Shown one piece after another: positions 8,287-18,437 of a stretch of DNA of 18,437 bases (its first letter is position 1; every line of letters begins with the position of its first letter). The notes below the pieces were generated by a model, which saw only the letters and a program-made list of their open reading frames with translations, made no database searches and was not told the origin of the DNA. The stretch is from Pleurotus djamor (taxonomy: Eukaryota; Basidiomycota; Agaricomycetes; Agaricales; Pleurotaceae): positions 1-18,437 of the forward strand of contig JAPEVF010000889.1 in assembly GCA_029747585.1 (NCBI GenBank), read 5' to 3'. The position numbers and the translations under genes are program-made.

Positions 8287-8511
8287 GGAGTCAATGGTAA
8301 GTAGAAACGTCGACGTGCATCTGACGTGGCTAGGACGTACGCGGTCCTGAACCCTTCAAAGGGGTATGCTCACTGGTTTGAGGGGTAGAATAGGAGACAG
8401 GCAATGAGACAACGGGGAAGGACAAAGGCGAGGCACGCTGCACGGTGATTCAAGGGCAGAGTACACTACAGTCAATTAAGAAATTCACCCTGTCGGATGA
8501 CAAAGTTGAGT

Positions 8512-10126
8512 CTACTCTTTGGTCATCTCAAGGCCATCCCATTCGACCGTCACGAACTCCCGAAGAGAATCGACCTCCCCTGGGCTGATGGTGCAATCTC
8601 TAATTGCAAGCTTGCGTATGGGTATACCCATATCCCTCCGCTTCGTGAAGAATCCTGCCAATGTTGAGGGAATGTCCAGGGAAGACCAAGCGGTTGAGTT
8701 GACAGTGATCACGTCGAGCTCTGGATTATTGATAGAGCCTCCATTAGGTTGAGCAGGCGAGCCTTGAGCTTGAAGGATTAGCGGTAATGATAAGATATCG
8801 CTGGTTGCTATGGTGAGAGCCTTAAGTGACGTGAGAGAAGGGAGCATCTTTGACCACAATAGCGTGGTGTTCACCATTGTTCGCCTGGTATCATCGATGG
8901 AAAGTTCTACCACGCGGTTGAAGGGGATAGACGTCGAGCACAGGTCGAAGTACTCCTTAATTGTGACGGATAGTGATGGGAGGTTTAGCAGGAGAAAGGG
9001 ATCTCGCTCTCCAGGCCAATGGAGCGTTAGGCACCGCGATGAGTCGCAGTTGAGAACGAGACTCATCTTCTGTATCGGAGTGCTCGAGTTCGCGGAAGCA
9101 ACATGCGAGCACAGCTGCCTAAGTGTCGTGATGTGTCGAGGATCAACCTCGTATTGGGAGGAGAACGCGAAAGTCGCGTGTATTCGAGCTGTGCATGGGA
9201 ACTGGAGGAAGTCAAGCAACGTTGATGCCGCGAGATCTTGACCAACGATGTACAGGGACTCCAAGCTGGAGAGAACGACCAGTGAGGAGGCGGATGAGAT
9301 GGAATCACAAGAGATTGTGCCGATCGTGGCATTCCTGAGATTGGGAGTATGCCGAAGGAAGTCAAGGACGTCGGTGACTGAAATCCCTGAACATTGAAAG
9401 GAAATAGTGAGGTTGACGAGTGAAGTGGCCAACGGAGCATCGGCATCCGTGAGGATGATCACATTCACCAATATGAGGGAGGAAAGGGACTTCATTCTGT
9501 CCCACGGAATATCTTCGATGGATGTGGAATGGCCACCGGAGCCTGGGACATATTCCAGCCTCAGCAAGGGGATGGCATCATGTATGTGCCATTGAGAGTA
9601 TTGGAGCCAATCATACATAATATGTGAATCTGCATCGATTCGTAAATGTATTTCTTCAAGGCGACTTGTGACATTCGTCGAAATTATCGACTGCTGAATG
9701 TCTATGGCATCAATGATCCATTCAGTTGAGCGAGGCCGGTACAAGAGTCTCAGGCGAGCTTGTCCAGACCGCTCCAGCAGCGTATCAACAAGACGTACAT
9801 CCGCCAGAGATATCGTCGCCCAAAACGCGGGGGTATGAAGAACGATTTCTCTCCAGCGGGAGCAAATTCCGAGAACGTTGACCCACGAGCCACGTGCCGC
9901 GTCAAAGCCAGTTGACAGCTTATATTCGGTGAAGACAAGCGATAGGATATCACTTGGAAGATTGTGAATGGCGCTGAACGCGTTTCGGCGTTGTCTGAGC
10001 TGCCGAAGCCTTTGTTCGAGTTCTGCGATTTCCCGGTCAATTGCATCTTGACTCAGGGTGTCCGTATAGAAAGCCTGGTCGAGTACATTAGAAGACAGTA
10101 ATCATAGAAACAAAACGACAAACCAT
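8512..10126 (-). CDS. F-box/LRR-like protein B
   Basis: Proposed structure: ATG alone at 10126-10124, intron 10123-10075 (49 nt, GTTTGT...GACCAG), then one exon 10074-8512, giving about 521 residues. A charged, probably coiled-coil segment (about residues 11-31, AIDREIAELEQRLRQLRQRR) precedes the F-box (about 39-86), with NLPSDILSLVF and SWVNVLGICSRWREIV as hallmarks. The rest has irregular leucine-rich motifs such as DVLDFLRHTPNLRN and SLESLYIVGQD, and ends near residue 521 with VEWDGLEMTKE. F-box proteins bind Skp1 and bring substrates to SCF ubiquitin ligases, with the LRR region as the likely substrate platform; that role is family inference. The gene lies 198 nt downstream of C and about 225 nt upstream of A, in tandem. 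I see no break in it. The tiny first exon is an inference from frame agreement and from gene C. Confidence 0.85.
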
Positions 10127-10324
10127 CAAATGGCCCGAGGCGACTGTGGCGGATGGGACGATGAGTCAAGACTTGTGGCAGTGTCGAGCTGAATAGTCAT
10201 GTGGCCGTCTTTAGGAGCTTCCCTAAGTTTTAAAGGAGTGGGTGCGAAGCTGAACCACACATCCCGCTTGACTCTAGGTGGTATTCCAGAGTGAGAAGAG
10301 AACACAGAACATTAATATGTTAAG

Positions 10325-12587
10325 CTAATTATGGGCATTCTGGCTCTCAGTCACAAGACTATCCTCATCGACTTCAACTTCCACAAGTTCTTCCCACTCT
10401 TCCAGAACCAACTCATTAACCTCGCAAGCCTCCAATAGCAGCTTTCCAATCTGATATCCCAGCTCCTTGCGACCTTTAAGGATCCTCGTCAAAGACTCCC
10501 CATGATTCAGAACCAAACGGACTTCGCTAAATATCGCAAGTTTCGTGTTATTGCAGGGAGAAGGGTGGAGAAGGACTTCCAGGATGTCGTGATGAACCCA
10601 CTGAAGCGAGAGATGTGTGAGGTTTGTAAAGAGAGGGATTAGTGGTCTCCACGACGCCGCCGTCTGAGCGTAAGTTATGTCGAATATCCAGAGATCTGGG
10701 ATGCTTGCTAAGGGGAGCTTGGAGCAGAGTGATAGATAAGTGTCGGTGGCCAACTCAACAAGGGGCAGGGTAAGCCGTAAGAGTTTGAGTGGTTGATACG
10801 GATACAGTGAGAAGCAAATGAGCTCAAAAGTTCCCTTCTCATCGTTGATATAGACGTAGAACTCGTTGATAGGATGACCATCGGTGGCCATGTTGGTGAA
10901 TGGCCGCTCGAAGCTGGACAGGTCAAGAGGTCCGCCGGTGTGTGGATTAGGGTAATTCGCGATGAGAACGGTGGTTGCGGGGAAATGAAGGTAGTCGAAT
11001 ATTTTCGATTCGGCGACGGAGCTTGAAGTGAGCTCAAGGGATTCAAGGTGGGGTAAAAAGATGGTGGGAGGCGTTGGATTATTGGCGTCTTCGCATGGAG
11101 TTACTGTATCAATATGGACGTGCTGGATGTTGGGCGTATTCTGGAGGAAGGAGGTAATCCAGTGGATGGTGGCGGTGGTATCGCGAAAGTCCAATCGCCG
11201 TAAGGAAGGGATACACAGGATATCGGAAGGGATGCGAATACCAACGAGCTCCAATTCCTCCAGCAATATGGCAGATGACTCCATGACCCGGGATCCCTTA
11301 AAGGGTGGGTACAACGGCGGTGATTTCGTGCTGTCAGAGGAACGGATGATAATTTTCGGAATACAAAACAGCGGTAGCTGGAATAGCCGTTCCAGATAGA
11401 GATGAAAGTCGGAGGTTGGAGGAGTACAGAGGGAAACGCGTGGGGACTCTGTTGCATTCCGCGAAGAAATGGATATCTCGATTTTGCCTTCGCAAACAGA
11501 AATAAGCAACCGTTCGATAGGTGGACTCTGTTGCACATTTAAGAATTTCTGGCAGAGCCGACTGAAGGCTGAGAATTCCTTGAAATCGGGGGGCGAATAG
11601 CTGTTACGATGGTTTAGCTTGATCTTCGCGGTATTGGGAAACTCAAGGCAGTCGAAGAGCTCCGAAGTAACAGCAACTGTCTGCGAAAAGAGTTGTAGAT
11701 TACGCAAATGTGGGAGAGCGACATGCGTAGGGCTCTTTTCGACCATGGTGTTTAAACCGTAGAGCCTATGAAGGTCCACCTCTTCGACGTTTGGGGTGCG
11801 CTGGAGTAGGCATGTCACCCAATGGACGGACAACCCACCGCCCGAAGGATCGTACTGGACAGTGAGATTCGTAAGGGAAGGCAGATGTGGCATGTCTGTG
11901 AGCGGAAAGGCGATGAGGTAGAGTTCCAGAGATTGAAGGGAGGGTAGATGGTTGAGAGATGGCCAGATGGAGCGGGGCAATGGGAACGAGTAGTGCTGGA
12001 TGTTTGACGCCAGCCTCAACGTATTCAAGAGTGGCATATCGCCGTCAAGCATGGATGAAAGTAGCTTGTATAGATGAGTGATATCCACAGATCTATCATC
12101 CAAAGAGATTGACAGCTCTTGCACTCGCTTGCTGTGGCGAAGGAGCGCGTCTTTAGCTATGGAGAAACGAGATGAATAGTGTGCGTCAGAGTTCATTGAG
12201 TAGCCAAAGATCAAAGGCACGGATTTGGCGCGTTTTGCCATGGTATCGGCGAAGGGGGCGTCGTCCCAAAATATGATCGACCAGAATTCGGGGGTATCGA
12301 GCGCAAGATTTCGCCAACGCTGGCAGACACAAAGGATCCCTAGCCAGTCGACATAGTCGCCTCGCATTGCCCACTTACAAGCGACGAAAATGAGGCCGAG
12401 TACGTCGTCTGGGAGGTAATGCATCGCGCATAGGGTGTTTCTTTTTTGTTTGAGAGAATGGATCTCTGCCTTGAGTTGGATGATTTTTTCATCGATAGCT
12501 TTTTGAGCCGCGAAGTCCGTGAAAACCTTCTACTTAAGGTGTTAATATTGAGACTGTGAGGTTGTAGTAGAAACAAACCGCGGTCAT
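10325..12587 (-). CDS. F-box/LRR-like protein C, with duplicated LRR module
   Basis: Proposed structure: exon 1 ATGACCGCG (12587-12579), intron from 12578 to 12530 or 12527 (GTTTGT...TAG or AAG), then one exon to the stop at 10325, for about 736 residues. The charged N-terminal stretch (IDEKIIQLKAEIHSLKQKRN) leads to the F-box (YLPDDVLGLIFVACKW, then WLGILCVCQRWRNLALDTPEFW). The large remainder is LRR-like. Two related modules are visible: one at about 11938-11339 containing HWVTCLLQRTPNVEEV and ELFDCLEFPNTAKI, and one at about 11263-10676 containing HWITSFLQNTPNIQHV and KIFDYLHFPATTVL. The matching motifs are 220 residues apart. The C-terminus is acidic (EEWEELVEVEVDED). B has one such module, which explains why C is about 215 residues longer. 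Likely role is an SCF substrate adaptor, by family only. The internal ATG at 12424 lies inside the F-box and is unlikely to be the real start. Confidence 0.85.
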
Positions 12588-13245
12588 TTCAGATGAATAA
12601 TCGGATTATTGATGCGTCAACTAGCGACTATCAATCGACCGATTTTTGACAAAAGGTAGAGGAGAATTACTCTGAGTATTGACAGCTAACCTTTATTGCC
12701 TCAATGCGGTTGATGAATACGTCTACGCGACGTTTCCAGTGGCGGACCAGGAGACTCTCCACAAACGCCGCCGTTACGCCTGTGACAATTCCAGTAGGGG
12801 CTCTCCTGAGTGGATTCAGAGTAAGGCCTGTGAGGCCTTGAGCATTGAAATTTGGTGATTCTGTCCAGTGTTTGTGTACCAAGGGCGATAGAACAATCAC
12901 GCTGCCTCTTAAGCAGAAAGGTGCCAGATGTAAACGACGAAGTGGGTTTTGATGCGGAGACCCCTTTTCTGATGGAATCACGTGCGTGTTCGGACACGGC
13001 AAAGTGCACCACTCAAGAAAATGCCTCCCTTACAGCGTCACTTCAAAGCTTCAAATCTTCGGAACGTGTCGATGAACGTTTGGCATGAACGCCTGATATT
13101 CAATACCCAGTGAGTTGTTCTTTTCCCCTCATCAATATACGCGATTCACAAGGAATTCTATGTACCTATTCTAGCCTACATTTGCACCCCCAAAACCCTC
13201 CTTCAACATTTCCTTCGTCCGCGCCGAGCATGGCTCCGTTCCAGC
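12588..13245. other. Intergenic region upstream of gene C, with one doubtful minus-strand ORF
   Basis: This interval should contain the promoter of gene C; I see no clear TATA box. A minus-strand ORF (13002-12667, 111 codons) has a plausible-looking part (APTGIVTGVTAAFVESLLV, then WKRRVDVFINRIEAIK) but no recognisable domain. An overlapping minus ORF in another frame (13012-12701) looks equally coding-like in its first half. This could be a frameshifted remnant or chance. I do not call a gene. Confidence 0.3.
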
Positions 13246-16200
13246 TTGAATCCTTATAATCCTACCCCTCCGCTCTGCCTCAGATATCAGCTTCGCCAAT
13301 TGGGCTGGCCTTTGATTGCCACGATCTCGTTGCGAGTGCTCGCTTTTATCCTAACGCGCAATTTCAAGACATGTCGGCTCGCCAGTTTCATTGCGATCCT
13401 ATCTTTGAAACTACACTCAACACTACTCCCGCGACGGAGAAGATGAATGGGGACGTATTCGGCGACAGTGAGACGGACTAGAGCAGGCAGCAGAGGGGAA
13501 GGAGTTTCTCAACATTCCACGCACCGTCTTAGCCAATATCATCTCCACCCACAACGGAAACTGCGGCGGCAACTTCGTCTAGCCTCCATCCCATTTTCGT
13601 AGCCACCGCAACGGTATACGCCTCCGAATGGGACTATAATCGTACTCTCGGTTTGGAAAACAAGCAAGGCGGCAGTAGCGATGATCTTCCGTGACCTCCA
13701 TAGGCATTCCTTCGTCTATCCATCCCCTCGAACACAATTACGACCACCCGCCTGCATACCCATCCTCTGAGGACGTTATACCGGGCTCGGTACATCGCGA
13801 GGCGAGTGGCTGAGAGCACCCGGTTTTCCGAACGCTCTCTGCAATGTTACCTCCAGCCGTAGCGTCCAGTGGTAGACCATCAATGAAAAGAGAGAGAGGA
13901 ACATCGTTGTGGGCCCTAAGCTAGGTGGTAGCTCTCATGGGCTGTGCGGGCTGTTTGGACATGGACATGGTGGAGGACAACACACAGGTCACGTNCGGAT
14001 GATCAAAATTTCAAGCATTGGCACGCGAGCGAGCGTTCGTGGAGATCAACATCGATATCGAACTGCCTCTTCGCATCTGTCTGCCATCATCTTCTGCGAT
14101 CGTACATCCTCTCAACACTCCTCTCGCTGCTTCACGTAAAGGCGGTGGTAGTTGCGGAAACCCGCTTCAATGGGTGGGAGGAGCGACAAGCAAGGCCGTT
14201 TTTCACTCCACTGGCACGCCGCTCCAGCACAGAAGTGGAACGGGTCGAGGTAGTGCTGAGCTGGAGGTAATGAGGGCGGCGACATTCAAAGTTTGGAATT
14301 GGAATATAGATAGCGGATGGTGGTGGAAGAGGGAGGAGGGCTGATGCTGCGAAGAGCACAGTCAAAGTAGGCTTCGAGGCATAGTCGGAGTGTGGGGTCA
14401 GCCTCTCTTGCCTCTGCTTCTACGGCTCCTCCTGCTCCCACCTCCGCTCTTCCCGAACATCCATCGTCGACATGGATTACTCTTCACCGACGCCAGCTAC
14501 GCCTTCTACGTCCACGGTAGCTCAAGAGCGAATCGGGATCCGAACGAAAGTGTCGAAATACGGAGATTAGCCTCAGTTTCGACGAGTCTCTCGTTGTCGA
14601 ATCATCCTATTCCATATTCAAACGCGAAAACAAACCGAACGCTACGCAGATCAACGAGGCTTATCCCGACGATCACAGCGAATGCCCCCTCAATTTCGCC
14701 TTCGCTGTTGGTACGTGGGAATGATCCGGAGACGAAGAAACAGGACAGGGTTGTCCCCCCATAGCAGCATCTGTGGAACGCGCTACCAATGAAACTGCTC
14801 CCAGCCCCCCAACCACTCTGCTGCCCCACTATCATCTCATCGCTTTGCATCTCCGTCGTCCGAAGGGTGCGAGTATTAGCTCAGATGGTGGATTGCGTGC
14901 AGCGGTGGCGGTATCACTAGAGATACATTGATCATTATCGTCGAGGATGTCGTCCAAGTCGTGTGGATGACGTTCGCGTTCACGGTTAACGACCACAAGG
15001 CCAATCGCGAGGCCAACGCCGATGCATCAATTGAGTCGCAGGATGGGGGTTTCAAGGGGGATTGGTGCCGGTTTGGCTGAAATGTCAAGAGCTCTACCGC
15101 TGTCGGCAGAGCTGAGGTTGAGAGAGCATATGTCTTTCAAGGCCGCGTGCTACCAAGAGGAAGAGTGAAAGGGAAAGACTCCAGAGGCTCCGTGCTACGA
15201 TACCCTACGAGCTCCGGTTTCCAGTGACAGCAACGGCGACGTTTGCTCGTCCATGCTCCTTCTCCTGTCAGCGGCCATGGGCTGGAATACTCATTTACGC
15301 CCACCATCACCTTCGCCGTTTTCCGATCGCTCCTCGTAGCGCATCAATGTCACCTCATGGACCTTAACTGGAACCACAGCTCACCTCGTCGATTGCTTGA
15401 CAGCGGTGTTTCGACTTCGGACTGGGTTGAGCAGTGGTAGCTTGTGCGTGCCTTCGAAGGGTGCTTTTGAGAAGGCGTCTCGTTCAGCTTGCTATCGCTT
15501 CACATGGGGGGCAGGTACGAGGAGAAGGTCNTTCGATACCTCAGCCTGAGAAGGTTCCGAGGGTCAAGGTTGTTTTGGGGTCTGAGCGCTGATACTGGTG
15601 GCTTTGCTGGCGAACGAGGGGGAAAAGAGGAGACGAAGAAGATGAAGTCGACACGAAGTCGCTTCCGGTTGTGGAGGACGAACAGGAGGAGGAGGAAGAT
15701 GGAGAAGGAGAAAGGGTGCGGACCAAGATAAAGATGGAGATGCCAACGAAGATTCTTTGGAAGGCGGCGAATTTACGACACGCGATGATGCTGATCGACA
15801 AGGCAAAGGACAACCCAGGCGTCGATCTCGTGAGGCAAAAGTCTCGGGACTGACATCTCTTGTCAATGGATCATCGTCGAAATCCATGATGATTCCATTG
15901 ACATCCACCTTTGCGCCTTTCCACCTTGCACCATCATCTCCTTCATCACATGGGCTATCGCACACAAGGGCTCCCTGACGCTTGCACTGTTGGTCCTCAA
16001 TCTAATATCAAGCCCATTGTTGCAAACGTATCCGGTTTCCTGGAAACGACCCTCTGCTGCCGCACCGCCTCCACTACCCTTCTCTATCGTTGTTCAAGCT
16101 TCAAGCAAGATCCTCACGTGTGGATGTCGTCGACCTTTTGATCAATTAGAGAAGTGTCAAATGGGCGGAACTCGTCTAGTGATGAAGACGGAGACCAAGA

Positions 16201-16530
16201 CCAGAGCCGTGAGTGTGAAGAGGCTGCATGGGTATGGGAGCAGAATGCCTGTTGCCCCCCAATCCTCAGAACATATGTCTTAGTTACGATGTCGCGATTT
16301 TATACTCTCNTTTTTTTCTTCGCCGTTTTCATTAAGTACTTGAGAACTACAATGGACTTATCTGCCTTTCTCGTGTACTACAGAGAGTCTATTCGTACAG
16401 TCTTTCCATCATCCTTGGGCCTTGCCCTCTTGGCCATGGTTGTCGCGCTCGTTTCTCACATATTGGGACCAACTGTGTCATGTACTTCGTCGACAATCAG
16501 GCTACGCATACCTAGTACAAGTAAGTCGAC
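13200..16530 (+). pseudogene. Decayed or poorly sequenced protein-coding remnant, unidentified
   Basis: No long ORF is present, but coding-like plus-strand peptides occur in successive order in different frames. Examples are YASEWDYNRTLGLENKQGG (about 13620), FVEINIDIELPLRICLP (about 14035), QERIGIRTKVSKYGD (about 14525), DVVQVVWMTFAFTVND (about 14950), VVEDEQEEEEDGEGE (about 15670) and GDANEDSLEGGEFTTRDDAD (about 15735). Hydrophobic segments that could span a membrane are WAIAHKGSLTLALLVLNLIS (about 15950) and LGLALLAMVVALVSHILG (about 16415). A GTAAGT splice-donor-like site is at 16521. I infer a membrane or secretory-pathway gene that has frameshifts from mutation or from sequencing error (N at 13995, 15531 and 16310). 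Undetected introns could explain some frame changes. I cannot name the family. Confidence 0.4.
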
Positions 16531-16533
16531 TAC

Positions 16534-18234
16534 CTAGATATACATGCACGAATCCCAATCTACGAGAGCGTGACGACGAAGGGAATCTATCTGATGTTGC
16601 ATGATTCTACAGTCCCGGATGACAAAATGATCTATCGGTAAGCCAATTTCACCGCGTTTCCTGTAGAACTTGACAATGGCATCGAGCGTCACCCAACTCT
16701 CGTAGCTGTTCCCGACGTCCTCAGCCTCTGGGTTTAACCATTCAATATAATCAAATGACAAGACCTTGAGGTTACCGAGGCAGTCGCTCGCCGAGATGCC
16801 ATGGAATAGTCCGCGCGGGAAAACGGGTCGGCAATTGAAAAGGCAAAGGTCTTTGATGTTCTCAAAGGAGGGGAGTAGCGTCAGCCACGCTTGCAATGTC
16901 TTGGAGGTGTGGACTCCTCCTATGACAAGCTCATCCGCTTGCAACAAGGGGATGGATGAGGAGCATATGTCAAAAATTTCAGATGCGGATAGGTCACAGA
17001 GCAAGACTTCCAGGAACGGATCAAGAGTGTAACCTGAGGCCGTAGTCTAGCTGGAGACCTTCAATCAAGGAAACCTTTGAGATGGGTAGTCCATGCTCAC
17101 GATGAACGGAGGCAACTCGAGCGCAGAGAGCCTTCAGCGTGCCCATGATATCCACCATATCAAGTTCACGATCGGGGTCACTGCTACAGCTGAAAGAAAC
17201 CTTTCTCATTGGCTCGAAGGGGAGCTCGAGGAAGTCAAAGAGTTTGATAGTCGAGATGTCAGCACCGTGGACTGAAATTGTCTTGAGCTTTGGAAGGGAT
17301 ATTTTAGAAAGGGGAGTTGTGATGGTCCGTTCGTCATAAGGTGATAACTCTCCGAGGGAGAGGTCGGTAAGGTTTGGGGTTCTGTGGAGGAATGTGGAGA
17401 CCCAATCCAGAGTCAGGGACACCGAAACGCCCTCCGAAAACATGCAGTCCACGTGAAGTTCCGTCAATAGTGGAAGCGGGGGGACATCGGGTGGGATGAG
17501 CACATCGGAGAGGTCTAATACGCGCAAGGACGACATGTTGGCCCATGGAAGACTTTGACCAAGATTGAGGGCTTGATGATCTTGACCATGAATTGCACCA
17601 TGCAGCAAGGCCTCTTTATCTTCCTCGAGCTCGAGCTTCAGGGAATGGAGGGATGGGAAAGGGTATAGGTCCAGAGTTTTGACGAATTTCTTGAAGGAAT
17701 AGAAGCCGTTAATGCCGGTGCAGGATAGATGTAGGTATTTGAAGCGAGAGCTTTGAAGCATGAGTTCCGTTACGGAAGGCAAAAGGTGATCGTAGTAGGG
17801 ATCGCTAACGTGGACCGTCAAGGGGACGGCCTTGGAGCGCTGAATCATCGCAGAAAGGACGGGTAGCTCCTTCCATGATATTGAAATAAATGACCAGAAT
17901 CGCGGACTCTTCATAATGACGTTCCGCCAGTGGGAGCAAATCCCGAGAATGTTGACCCATTCCGCTGCATTGTCATCGTAGTCAATGGAGGGGAAGAAGC
18001 TGGCCTTGTATTCGATGAAAATGAGGCTGAGTACGTCATTCGGTAGGTGATTTATGGTGCTGTGCATGTTTCGCCGCTGCCTGAGGGCGCTGAGGACCGC
18101 ATTGTACTTGGCAGTCTCATTGACTATTTCTTGGTCGATGAGCTGCTGAGCGACAAGGTCGCCGGCTGGTTCCTGTGGTGGAAGCAGGTGAGCTTCTCAT
18201 GTTGCACTAACCAAGCCTGAGAAAATGTCACCAT
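16534..18234 (-). pseudogene. F-box/LRR-like gene D, frameshifted
   Basis: Proposed start ATG at 18234, intron 18231-18173 (59 nt, GTGACA...CCACAG, a weak donor), exon from 18172; an in-frame ATG at 18342 would give a longer first exon. The charged segment with LRQRRN leads to the F-box (about residues 43-95, HLPNDVLSLIF and WVNILGICSHWRNVI) and an LRR-like region (DWVSTFLHRTPNLTDLSLG, KLFDFLELPFE). The frame stops at 17021 after YGLRLHS. Homologous coding sequence continues in another frame (from about 17020 to 16534): DPFLEVLLCDLSASEIFDIC and the end IGLPIDHFVIRDCRIMQHQ both match gene B (DPFLLLN..., MGIPIRKLAIRDCTI). Against B, D lacks about 11 nt at the join. So D encodes a protein cut at about 384 residues, unless the shift is a sequencing error. 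Confidence 0.8.
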
Positions 18235-18437
18235 GTCTGAAGTTCGACAAACACAGTGCAAAAGTGAGGACTTAGTTGGGGTTGGAAAAAGAAATTGATT
18301 GGAAATTGAACGTTTGAACCGTGAAGTTGTTCCAATGTTCATTCCGTGAACGCGATCACGTGCTTTTCGAGCTAGGGACTATTAGGGACACAGGAGATTC
18401 CGACTGAAATCATTCTTTCGCTTTCACCTCGGTCTAG
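18235..18437 (-). promoter_or_regulatory. Presumed 5' flank of gene D
   Basis: This is sequence upstream of the proposed start of D. The minus strand has a T/C-rich run (TTTCTTTTTCCAACCCC, about 18290-18274), often seen near fungal start sites, and an in-frame ATG at 18342 that could be the true start. I see no clear TATA box. Confidence 0.3.

Noticed and set aside
8512..9744. F-box gene B starting at 9744
   Set aside because: That position is TTG, not ATG, and the frame stays open upstream through a clear F-box to 10074.
9750..10046. Minus-strand ORF of 98 codons over the 5' part of gene B
   Set aside because: It is a shadow frame of the F-box coding sequence.
12422..12424. ATG at 12424 as the start of gene C
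   Set aside because: It lies inside the conserved RRN/KRN to F-box junction. The charged upstream segment is homologous to the other genes and in frame.
17004..17035. An intron explaining the frame change in gene D
   Set aside because: D is shorter than B here, not longer, and no GT...AG pair of usable length joins the two frames.
1..18437. tRNA, rRNA genes and CRISPR arrays
   Set aside because: No cloverleaf, rRNA-like block or spaced repeat array was seen on either strand by eye.

Overview
The window looks like nuclear DNA from a mushroom-forming basidiomycete (Agaricomycete). The reasons are F-box/leucine-rich-repeat proteins in tandem, very short introns (about 49 to 67 nt), and a Ty3/gypsy polyprotein of a type I associate with basidiomycete genomes. 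The assignment comes from protein character only. All recognisable genes lie on the minus strand.

Positions 1-8062 are the 5' part of an LTR retrotransposon on the minus strand. A putative 5' LTR (8062-7609) with an internal TATA box is followed by a short leader. A single uninterrupted Gag-Pol reading frame then starts at 7521 and is still open at the left edge (2507 codons seen). Its order is Gag capsid, CCHC zinc knuckle, long acidic linker with degenerate WY-containing repeats, aspartic protease, reverse transcriptase, RNase H, DD35E integrase, GPY motif, chromodomain-like module, Arg/Pro-rich tail and a terminal module. The 3' end and 3' LTR are outside the window.

The element sits inside the F-box motif of an F-box gene (gene A, only 8286-8063 visible), so that gene is broken. 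Upstream of A on the same strand come F-box gene B (10126-8512, apparently intact), F-box gene C (12587-10325, apparently intact, with an internally duplicated LRR module) and F-box gene D (18234-16534, frameshifted). All four share one design: a start codon followed at once, or after two codons, by a small phase-0 intron, then a charged coiled-coil-like stretch ending in RRN or KRN, the F-box, and LRR-like sequence. F-box proteins of this type are expected to recruit substrates to SCF ubiquitin ligases; what these ones bind cannot be read from the sequence.

Between C and D (about 13.2-16.5 kb) the plus strand holds what looks like a decayed or poorly sequenced gene: coding-like segments jump between frames, there are hydrophobic and acidic stretches, and three single N bases occur here. 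I could not name it.
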